From contig CAJOQL010000102.1 of NCBI GenBank assembly GCA_905236935.1, forward strand, positions 1-27,731: a stretch of 27,731 nucleotides of DNA, given 5' to 3'. Positions within the stretch are counted from its first letter, which is position 1, and each line of letters begins with the position of its first letter. A program made the position numbers and the translations under genes. The notes below the pieces were generated by a model. It did not search any database. It worked only from the letters and a program-made list of their open reading frames with translations, and was not told the DNA's origin. This document shows positions 14,770-21,552 of this stretch, one piece after another. Source of the stretch: an uncultured Bacilli bacterium (GTDB lineage: Bacteria > Bacillota_I > Bacilli_A > RF39 > UBA660).

Positions 14770-14924
14770 TGACAAATAATGAATTATTATGTATTAAAGG
14801 TGGGGTAGAAGTTAGTGGGAATCTATTAAGTGCTATATCTAAAATACTTGGATTATTTTTAGAAATAGGTAGAGCAATAGGGTCTTCAATTAGCAGATAT
14901 AAGACAGGAAATAAGTGTTATTAG
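14769..14924 (+). CDS. Double-glycine-leader bacteriocin-like peptide B
   Basis: A 51-residue precursor whose start overlaps the stop of peptide A (TAATG). No Shine-Dalgarno is evident, so translation is probably coupled. The leader is MTNNELLCIKGG (1-12). The predicted 39-residue mature peptide starts VEVSGNLLSAISKILGLFLE and continues IGRAIGSSISR with a basic tail ending GNKCY. The middle can form an amphipathic helix with GxxxG-like spacing. Like peptide A it has one Cys in the mature part, second from the C-terminus, after Lys. The leader itself has an unusual Cys at position 8. A promoter for cca begins right after the stop, so the exporter and two peptides form a closed unit. Confidence 0.8.
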   Translation: MTNNELLCIKGGVEVSGNLLSAISKILGLFLEIGRAIGSSISRYKTGNKCY

Positions 14925-14953
14925 TTCACAAATATAAAGATTTTTGATATACT
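14925..14953 (+). promoter_or_regulatory. cca promoter directly behind the peptide genes
   Basis: TTCACA (14925-14930), a 17-bp spacer and TATACT (14948-14953). It begins one base after the peptide B stop. The predicted start near 14960 leaves only about 9 bases before the cca ATG, so the mRNA would be almost leaderless. Confidence 0.6.
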
Positions 14954-14968
14954 TTTAATGGTGTAAAA

Positions 14969-16051
14969 ATGGACTTAGAAATAATTAATGTATTAGAAAA
15001 AATTGAAGATAATGGATTTGAAGCTTATTTAGTTGGTGGATTTGTAAGAGATTATTTATTGGGTATTTCATCAGTAGATATAGATATATGTACAAATGCA
15101 TTACCAAAAGATATTATTAGAATATTTGATATCAAAAAAGAAACAGCTAATTATGGCTCAATTTCTATTAAAAATGGTAAATATAATTTTGATATAACGA
15201 CTTATCGTAAGGAGTATCATTATGAAGATAGAAGACCAAGTGTAGTAGAATATACTAATAATTTATTATCGGATATTGAAAGAAGAGATTTTACAATTAA
15301 TGCGATATGTATGAATAAAGATGGGGCTATTTTAGACTTTTTAAATGGAAGAGATGATTTAAATAAAAAAATAGTCAAATGTATTGGAAATGTGTCAGAT
15401 AAATTTATAGAAGATCCACTTAGAATAATGAGAGCAATTAGACTTGCTGCAATCTTAAATTTTGAATTAGATGATGAGATAACTAATTTTATTATTAATA
15501 ATAAGGATTTAATTAAAAGTTTAAGCTATACAAGAAAGAGGGAAGAATTAGATAAAATATTGTCTTCTAAAAATGTTCTTAATGGGTTAAAATTACTAAA
15601 AAAATTAGATTTATTATATGTTTTAGAACTTGATTATGATAAAATTATTGAAGTGCCTGATTTATTAGGGATGTGGGCTCAAATTAATTTTTCTAGTAAT
15701 TATCCTTTTACTAAAAATAATTTATTTATAATAAATAAGATTAAGAATATTTTAGCTGATGGGACTATAAATAAATATACTTTGTTTTATAATGGTCTTT
15801 ATATTTCGACAGTAGCTGGTGAAATTCTTGGTTATGATAAAAAGAATTTAAATGAAATATATCAAGAATTACCAATTAAAAATAAGCGTGATTTATGTAT
15901 AAATAATAATGATATTATAGATATATTAGAAATTGAGCCTGGTAAAAAATTAAAAATAATTTATAATGATATTATATGTAGAGTTTTAGATGGAGTAATT
16001 AGTAATAATTATGGTGATATTAAAAACTATTTATTAAACAATTGGAAGTGA
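14969..16051 (+). CDS. cca: CCA-adding tRNA nucleotidyltransferase
   Basis: A 360-residue class II nucleotidyltransferase that builds or repairs the 3' CCA end of tRNAs. The catalytic head has AYLVGGFVRDYLLG followed by DIDICTNA (metal-binding Asp pair). Downstream are the family signatures ERRDFTINAICMN and EDPLRIMRAIRLAA. The neck and body are shorter and diverged compared with the roughly 400-residue Bacillus enzyme, ending in a short tail. The gene is followed at 5 bases by dnaD. The position next to dnaD and nth resembles the Bacillus chromosome, where cca also lies in this neighbourhood. Confidence 0.93.
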   Translation: MDLEIINVLEKIEDNGFEAYLVGGFVRDYLLGISSVDIDICTNALPKDIIRIFDIKKETANYGSISIKNGKYNFDITTYRKEYHYEDRRPSVVEYTNNLLSDIERRDFTINAICMNKDGAILDFLNGRDDLNKKIVKCIGNVSDKFIEDPLRIMRAIRLAAILNFELDDEITNFIINNKDLIKSLSYTRKREELDKILSSKNVLNGLKLLKKLDLLYVLELDYDKIIEVPDLLGMWAQINFSSNYPFTKNNLFIINKIKNILADGTINKYTLFYNGLYISTVAGEILGYDKKNLNEIYQELPIKNKRDLCINNNDIIDILEIEPGKKLKIIYNDIICRVLDGVISNNYGDIKNYLLNNWK

Positions 16052-16055
16052 TAAT

Positions 16056-16709
16056 GTGAGCAATAAATTTTTAGAAGGTTTAATTAAAGATAAAGATTAT
16101 ATTTTTAAAAGACAATTATTTAAAATTGTTAAGGACTTTGATTTATCTTTAAATGAACTTTTATTACTTATTTATTTTTTAAATCAAGATAATCCTGTAT
16201 TAGATGTAAATTTAATTAGTAAAACAATATATTTAAGTGATAAAGAAATTTTAGAAGGGTTTACTAATTTAAGTTCAAAGGGATTACTTGCCATAAAAAT
16301 GATTAAAAGTGATGATGGTAAAGTAAATGAGGTTGTTGACTTATCTAATGTATATAAATCTATTATCAGTAATATAAATAGTTTGTATAATGCTAAATCT
16401 AAGGAAAGTATTTTTACAATTTTTGAAAAAGAATTTGGTAGAACTTTAAGCCCAATGGAATATGAGGTAATTAATGAATGGGTTAAAAGTGGAATGAATG
16501 AAGAACTTATTATAGAGGCTTTAAAAGAAGCTACTTATAATGGTGTTAGCAATTTAAGGTATATCGATAAAATATTATATGAATGGGGCAAAAAAGGATT
16601 TAAAAATAAGCAGGATGTAATGAGTCATTTAAAAAGAAAAGTTGAATCTAATGAAAATAAAGAGCAAAAAGTCTTATTTGATTATAATTGGTTAGAAGAT
16701 GACGAATGA
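16056..16709 (+). CDS. dnaD: DNA replication initiation protein DnaD
   Basis: A 217-residue protein with the DnaD architecture. The N-terminal winged-helix domain spans about 1-100 (LSLNELLLLIYFLNQDNPVL, then SKTIYLSDKEILEGFTNLSS). The C-terminal DDBH2 domain spans about 120-200 (FEKEFGRTLSPMEYEVINEW, then LIIEALKEATYNGVSNLRYI) with the YIDKILYEW motif that binds single-stranded DNA. DnaD helps load the replicative helicase at oriC and at restart sites in low-GC Gram-positives. Translation starts at GTG, with GGAAGTGA a few bases upstream. The 3' end overlaps nth by 11 bases. Confidence 0.92.
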   Translation: MSNKFLEGLIKDKDYIFKRQLFKIVKDFDLSLNELLLLIYFLNQDNPVLDVNLISKTIYLSDKEILEGFTNLSSKGLLAIKMIKSDDGKVNEVVDLSNVYKSIISNINSLYNAKSKESIFTIFEKEFGRTLSPMEYEVINEWVKSGMNEELIIEALKEATYNGVSNLRYIDKILYEWGKKGFKNKQDVMSHLKRKVESNENKEQKVLFDYNWLEDDE

Positions 16710-17310
16710 TTTTTATGAGATTTTAGATTATTATGTTCCAGTGGTTAAATGTGAACTTGAATATAATAAGGATTATGAATTATTAATTGCAACTGTTTTA
16801 AGTGCTCAATGTACTGATAAAAGAGTAAATGTTGTAACAAAGGATTTATTTTCTAAATATGATATTTTTTCTTTAAAAGATGCTAGTAATAAAGAAATAG
16901 AACATATAATTAGGCCATGTGGATCTTATACTAAAAAGGCTGATTATATTATAAATATTGCTAAGAGTTTAGTAGAAAATTATAATGGAGTAGTTCCAAA
17001 TAATCGTAAATATTTAGAAAGTCTACCTGGAGTTGGAAGAAAAACTGCTAATGTAGTTTTAAAAAATTTATTTAATGAACCATGTATTCCGGTTGATACT
17101 CATGTTATAAGAGTTACTAATCGTTTAGGAATTGTAAAATCTGATAATCCTACGGCAATTGAAAAAGTTTTGATGAAAAAAATTCCAAAAGAGAAGTGGA
17201 ATAGAGTTTCAGAACAAATTTTATTATTTGGAAGATATCACTGTAAAAGTATAAATCCTAATTGCCATGATTGTTTATTTAAAGATAGATGTAAAGGGTA
17301 TAATAAATAG
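16699..17310 (+). CDS. nth: Endonuclease III
   Basis: A 203-residue DNA glycosylase/AP lyase of base excision repair that removes oxidised pyrimidines. The helix-hairpin-helix LPGVGRKTA is at 109-117, with catalytic Lys115 and Asp133 in PVDTHV, equivalent to K120 and D138 of E. coli Nth. The 4Fe-4S cluster ligands follow the C-x6-C-x2-C-x5-C pattern at the C-terminus (CKSINPNCHDCLFKDRC). All essential residues are present. It overlaps dnaD by 11 bases, the same dnaD-nth order as in Bacillus, and ends at a bidirectional terminator facing ponA. Confidence 0.95.
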   Translation: MTNDFYEILDYYVPVVKCELEYNKDYELLIATVLSAQCTDKRVNVVTKDLFSKYDIFSLKDASNKEIEHIIRPCGSYTKKADYIINIAKSLVENYNGVVPNNRKYLESLPGVGRKTANVVLKNLFNEPCIPVDTHVIRVTNRLGIVKSDNPTAIEKVLMKKIPKEKWNRVSEQILLFGRYHCKSINPNCHDCLFKDRCKGYNK

Positions 17311-17334
17311 TTATATCCTTTTAAAATGCAATAA

Positions 17335-17358
17335 AAAAAGAAGAAAAATCTTCTTTTT
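17335..17358. terminator. Bidirectional terminator between nth and ponA
   Basis: A perfect 10-bp inverted repeat, AAAAAGAAGA (17335-17344) and TCTTCTTTTT (17349-17358), with loop AAAA. T-tracts arise on both strands, so it serves nth (plus) and ponA (minus). It overlaps the ponA stop. Confidence 0.85.
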
Positions 17359-20161
17359 AGCATCCTTCAGAAAGCGTCCTTGATACACTTTTGTCTTTAT
17401 TATTATATTTAACTTTGTACTGTATATAATATTCATTTGAACAATCTAATTTTTCACAAGCAACTTCTTCATTTTCAGTGTTCCAACATGTTTGTTCAAT
17501 AATTTTAGCTTGTTTAGTAACATCTTTATCAGAATCTATTACTTTAATAGGACTATTTCCATCATTTATAAAGTTATAATAGTTTTGAACAGTTATTGGA
17601 TTTGTACCATTAAGTTCTACTTTCCAATTATTTGAAGGAGATTCAGTAATATCTCCAGTAGGGGCAACAGTAACAGTTACACCAGAACTTTTATTATCTT
17701 TAAACTTTGAATAACTTGATTTAACCATAAACGTTTTACTTTCTGAAATTGTACCATTATAGGTAAATGAATTATTTGTTGTAAATCCAAGACTCGTATA
17801 TCCACCAGATGCATTACTTATGTATACTTCATAACCAATATTTCCAATATTTGCTTCATTATATTCTAAACGTTTGTTTAAGTATTTTTCGGCAAATGTT
17901 TTATATCCTTCGTTAAAGTAATTTGTTAAATAGGTTGTATCAATAGCATTTGGTGTTGGAATAGCATTCCATGTAAGATTGACTGAGCCAATATTATAGG
18001 CGGCTTTTAAGTTGGTAGGGTTAGCTAGTTCGCTAAATCTAGTTGAAACTTCATCTGGCACAGTTCCAACTTTAAAGTATTCAACACTTTTTAGTTTATC
18101 TGGAGTATATTCACTTGCAAGGGCAAGAGGAATAGTTTCAAGTTCAATAGTTGCAGTAACTACTGAGGCAGGTTTTTTCCAAGTATAACCTGATTCTTGA
18201 ATACCTTTTGTAAGCATTTGGCTAATTTTTTTACGAGCTCCACCACCTACATCACTAGTTAAGTAATGTTCTTTAGTTATTAAATCTTTATATCCTACCC
18301 AAACTGCACATACATATTTAGGCGAATATGACATTTGCCATGAGTTACCAATAATACTTTTATTAGTTTTTATACCAAGTGATTTGATAGCATTTGAGTC
18401 TACTGTAGATGTACCAGTTTTACTAGCAATATCAGTTCCAGTTTTGGATCCTGCTGTGACATTACCAGATGTAACTGCATATTTTAAAATCATATTAATC
18501 ATATAAGCAGTAGCTTCACTCATTACCGTTCTTTTTTCAGGAGTTACGGTATAAACTTCACCAGTATCTAAGTATTCTAATTTAGTAAATGAGTATGGTT
18601 CAATATAGATGCCACCTCTAGCAAATGCTCCATATGCGGCAGACATTTGTAGTGGGCTTACACCATCAAAGCCACCAATACTATGTGATTCGTTGATAAA
18701 ACCAGTTGAATCATATTCTGGGGTAATACCAAGACCAGTAACAAATTTATTTATATCGCTTTGTTTAACGGCTTGGAAAGCTTGGAGTGCTGGAATATTT
18801 CTAGAAGCAGCAAGAGCAGTTTTAACAGTCATAATTCCTTTATATGAGTTATCCCAGTTTTTCATATAACCACCATTACTATAAGTATAAGCATCATCAA
18901 CAATTGTAGTACCTGTTGACCAATTTAAGAATTCGATAGCAGGTCCATAGTCAAATAGAGGTTTAGCACTTGATCCTGGGTGACGTTTTGCCATGGTAGC
19001 GTAATTATATATAAGTTCGCCTGATTCACGGTTAGTTCCGACTGCAATAAGGGCACCAGATGCTACATCTGTAACAGCGATACCAGCTTGAAGAGCATCA
19101 TTAGCCCATTTAAAATCAGTTTTTTCAGCATAAATATCATTTACATAATCTTGTTTACTTGGCACCATAGTTGATTCAATTTTCATTGGAACTAAATATG
19201 GGTCTTTACCAGTTCTTTTTTTAACTTCTTCAATAACAGTATTAATAAATCCTTGATATTTATTACTAGATGAACCTTTTTTAACAATTAAATCAGCAAC
19301 TTTTATAGATTTAGCAAGAGTGCATTCTTCTTCTGTGATATATCCATGCCTTTGCATTAAATTTAATACTTGATTACGACGACTTTCAGCTTTTTCTACG
19401 GAGTTAAAAGGACTGTAAGCAGTAGGGGCTTGAAATATTCCTGCAAGTAAAGCAGCTTCAGATAATGTAACTTCGCTAATAGATTTACCAAAATATCTTT
19501 GACTTGCTTGTTCAATACCAAAAACACTACCAAGTTGTGGAATATTAACATATAATTCAATAATTTGTTCTTTAGTATAATTTTTTTCTAATTTAAATAC
19601 TGCAACATAAATATCGGAAAATTTACGAATGATACCTTTAATACCACTAGCATCATCACCATTAATTCGCTGCTTAGCAATTTGCATGGTTAGGGTAGAG
19701 GCACCACCGGCTCCGCTTCTTCCCATTACTTGTCCGGCAGTAGCTACTAAAAATCTTGCCATATCGACACCTTTATGTTGAAAAAATCTAGAGTCTTCAG
19801 TTGCTACTAAGGCATCAATAAATACTTCTGGTAAATCATCATAAGTAACTCTTTCACGGTTTTCTGTACCAAGTCTTGCAATTTCATTACCATTAGCATC
19901 TAAAATAATAGATGCTTCTTTAGTATATAATCTTTCAGTATCAAATTCAGGCGCTGATAATATAATATAAGTGATAAAAGAAATTGCGCCAATAAATATG
20001 AGTACTAAAAGTAACATAAATAAAACCAGTATTTTCTCTCCAATATTACCTTTCTTAAAACGAAGCCTAAATTTTTTAAATTCTCCTATTTTTTGCGTTT
20101 TAAATAAATTATTAGTTTTTTTGCTCTTATTAGTTTTAACTTTTTTAACTTTTTTTGCCAT
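17357..20161 (-). CDS. ponA: Bifunctional class A penicillin-binding protein (PBP1)
   Basis: A 934-residue enzyme that both polymerises and cross-links peptidoglycan outside the membrane. A Lys-rich cytoplasmic head (1-42) precedes a membrane span (about 43-67). The GT51 glycosyltransferase domain has its catalytic Glu in ATEDSRFFQHKGVD (E122) and GGASTLTMQIAKQ. The transpeptidase domain has S397-S-A-K400, a SRN motif and KTGTS. After the catalytic part come a fibronectin-III-like stretch (NPTNLKAAYNIGSVNLTWNA) and a C-terminal tail with four cysteines in the last 60 residues plus a terminal Cys (SEGC), which could form disulfides. It is co-transcribed with recU, 1 base apart, as in Bacillus. 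AAAGGG precedes the ATG. Confidence 0.95.
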   Translation of the reverse strand: MAKKVKKVKTNKSKKTNNLFKTQKIGEFKKFRLRFKKGNIGEKILVLFMLLLVLIFIGAISFITYIILSAPEFDTERLYTKEASIILDANGNEIARLGTENRERVTYDDLPEVFIDALVATEDSRFFQHKGVDMARFLVATAGQVMGRSGAGGASTLTMQIAKQRINGDDASGIKGIIRKFSDIYVAVFKLEKNYTKEQIIELYVNIPQLGSVFGIEQASQRYFGKSISEVTLSEAALLAGIFQAPTAYSPFNSVEKAESRRNQVLNLMQRHGYITEEECTLAKSIKVADLIVKKGSSSNKYQGFINTVIEEVKKRTGKDPYLVPMKIESTMVPSKQDYVNDIYAEKTDFKWANDALQAGIAVTDVASGALIAVGTNRESGELIYNYATMAKRHPGSSAKPLFDYGPAIEFLNWSTGTTIVDDAYTYSNGGYMKNWDNSYKGIMTVKTALAASRNIPALQAFQAVKQSDINKFVTGLGITPEYDSTGFINESHSIGGFDGVSPLQMSAAYGAFARGGIYIEPYSFTKLEYLDTGEVYTVTPEKRTVMSEATAYMINMILKYAVTSGNVTAGSKTGTDIASKTGTSTVDSNAIKSLGIKTNKSIIGNSWQMSYSPKYVCAVWVGYKDLITKEHYLTSDVGGGARKKISQMLTKGIQESGYTWKKPASVVTATIELETIPLALASEYTPDKLKSVEYFKVGTVPDEVSTRFSELANPTNLKAAYNIGSVNLTWNAIPTPNAIDTTYLTNYFNEGYKTFAEKYLNKRLEYNEANIGNIGYEVYISNASGGYTSLGFTTNNSFTYNGTISESKTFMVKSSYSKFKDNKSSGVTVTVAPTGDITESPSNNWKVELNGTNPITVQNYYNFINDGNSPIKVIDSDKDVTKQAKIIEQTCWNTENEEVACEKLDCSNEYYIQYKVKYNNKDKSVSRTLSEGC

Positions 20162-20162
20162 T

Positions 20163-20723
20163 TTAACCCTTTCTTTCTATTATTATATCTATAATTTTTA
20201 AATAATCTATTATAGGATTGTAGCCGTAACTAACTAAATATCCTTTTTCTTTAATATAATTATATGGAATACTTTTTCTTTCATTATTATCTAGAAAATT
20301 AATTAAATCCTTACCAAAAAGGATATATATTTCATGACATATCTCAATAATTAGAAAAGATATACCTTCATGATGCAAAACTCTTTTGATATGCTCTATT
20401 TGGTGTTTGTGAATGTTTTCAAGTGGGAGAGATGTTTTATTTAAAGTTTTTTTAGCATCAAAATCTAAATATTTTCCTTTATAAAGACCTACATAATCTA
20501 ATGTTGATTTTTGATTAAAAGATCCTTTAATAACTTCTGGTTTACCACTTTTAAAACTAACTTTATTTATTTGAATGGGTGTAGGTTTTTTATAAATTAC
20601 TGCAATATCATTATTTAAATAATAATTATTTGCTTCATTTATTAAGTATTCTAAATCCATTCCACGATTAGCATAAGAAATATTTGTATTATTACTTTTT
20701 TTTATTTTATTTGGATATAACAA
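20163..20723 (-). CDS. recU: Holliday junction resolvase RecU
   Basis: A 186-residue nuclease that resolves recombination intermediates. The family order is clear: N-terminal LYPNKIKK, then NRGMDLEYLINEANNYYLNN, AVIYKKPTPIQI, STLDYVGLYKGKYLDFDAKK (catalytic Asp and Glu/Asp-x-Lys cluster) and HKHQIEHIKRV. The start is TTG at 20723, giving the same N-terminal YPN motif as Bacillus RecU; GGTGAAGTGA lies just before it. It heads a recU-ponA operon transcribed towards nth. An AT-rich upstream region holds a TATAAT on the minus strand at about 20743-20748, without a convincing -35. Confidence 0.93.
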   Translation of the reverse strand: MLYPNKIKKSNNTNISYANRGMDLEYLINEANNYYLNNDIAVIYKKPTPIQINKVSFKSGKPEVIKGSFNQKSTLDYVGLYKGKYLDFDAKKTLNKTSLPLENIHKHQIEHIKRVLHHEGISFLIIEICHEIYILFGKDLINFLDNNERKSIPYNYIKEKGYLVSYGYNPIIDYLKIIDIIIERKG

Positions 20724-20848
20724 ATCACTTCACCAATATAAATTATACTTTAAGTTGGCAATATTTTCTACAACCTATGATATAAAACTACTTAAAAATG
20801 GAAAGAATGTGTCAAGTATTGTGCAATATTTTAAATGTTGGATAGTAT

Positions 20849-20877
20849 TTGCATTTAGTAATTAATTACTTTATAAT
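20849..20877 (+). promoter_or_regulatory. engB promoter
   Basis: TTGCAT (20849-20854), a 17-bp spacer and consensus TATAAT (20872-20877), 19 bases before the ATG. Its presence rules out the longer reading frame that opens at 20849. An imperfect inverted repeat (TATTG-TG-CAATA, 20817-20828) lies upstream and might be an operator. Confidence 0.75.
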
Positions 20878-20896
20878 TAGATTGGATGTGATTTAT

Positions 20897-21484
20897 ATGA
20901 AAATTGAGACTTCAAATTTAAATGTAATAGCAGTAAGAACTAGTCAGTATCCTACTGATGGAAAAGATGAGTTTTTACTTGTAGGAAGAAGTAATGTAGG
21001 AAAAAGTAGCTTTATAAATACTTTAATAGGAAGAAAAAATTATGCTAAAACATCTAGTACACCAGGAAAAACTCAAACTTTAAATTTTTATTTATGCAAT
21101 GGCAGTTTTTATTTAGTTGATGTTCCAGGTTATGGGTATGCAGCAACTTCTAAAGCTACGCAAAAGAAATTTGGTTTGATGATAGAAGAATATATTACAA
21201 CAAGAAAGAATTTAAAAAAAGTATTTATGCTAATTGATGGCAGAATGAGACCAACTGAAAATGATATTTTAATGTATGATTATTTAAAATATTATAATAT
21301 TCCGGTTACAATAGTTGCTACAAAATATGATAAAATAAAAGCTAAAGATAGAGATAAAAATTTAAAATTAATTGAATCTACTTTAAAATTAGATACTAAT
21401 GATAGAATTTTATATTTTTCAAGTTTAACTAAAAAAGGAAAAGAAGAATTATTGGAATTAATAAATAATAATATAAATAATTAA
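20897..21484 (+). CDS. engB: Ribosome biogenesis GTP-binding protein YsxC/EngB
   Basis: A 195-residue essential-type GTPase that assists 50S subunit assembly. G1 is GRSNVGKSS, G2 STPGKTQT, G3 DVPGYGYA, G4 TKYDK and G5 SSLTKKG, all in order. The length equals that of B. subtilis YsxC. ATG at 20897 gives MKIETSNLNVIAVRTSQYPT, matching the family N-terminus, and GGATGTGAT lies upstream. It is monocistronic, with its own promoter and terminator, and is divergent from recU. No lon or clpX gene is beside it, unlike in Bacillus. Confidence 0.95.
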   Translation: MKIETSNLNVIAVRTSQYPTDGKDEFLLVGRSNVGKSSFINTLIGRKNYAKTSSTPGKTQTLNFYLCNGSFYLVDVPGYGYAATSKATQKKFGLMIEEYITTRKNLKKVFMLIDGRMRPTENDILMYDYLKYYNIPVTIVATKYDKIKAKDRDKNLKLIESTLKLDTNDRILYFSSLTKKGKEELLELINNNINN

Positions 21485-21504
21485 CTCATATCGTGAGTTT
21501 TTTT
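21483..21504 (+). terminator. Terminator of engB
   Basis: AACTCA (21483-21488), loop TATCG, TGAGTT (21494-21499), then a T-tract to 21504. It overlaps the stop codon. Confidence 0.85.
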
Positions 21505-21505
21505 C

Positions 21506-21534
21506 TTTACGAAAAAAGTAAAATATTGTATTAT
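21506..21534 (+). promoter_or_regulatory. Probable promoter of the giant prepilin-like gene
   Basis: TTTACG (21506-21511), a 17-bp spacer and TATTAT (21529-21534). The short leader contains AAGGTGA before the ATG at 21553. Match quality is moderate. Confidence 0.45.
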
Positions 21535-21552
21535 TAATATAAGGTGAAGCAT

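Noticed and set aside
17357..20161. Long open frames opposite ponA and opposite the prepilin-like gene
   Set aside because: They lack ribosome binding sites and protein-like composition and are explained as antisense shadows of well-supported genes.
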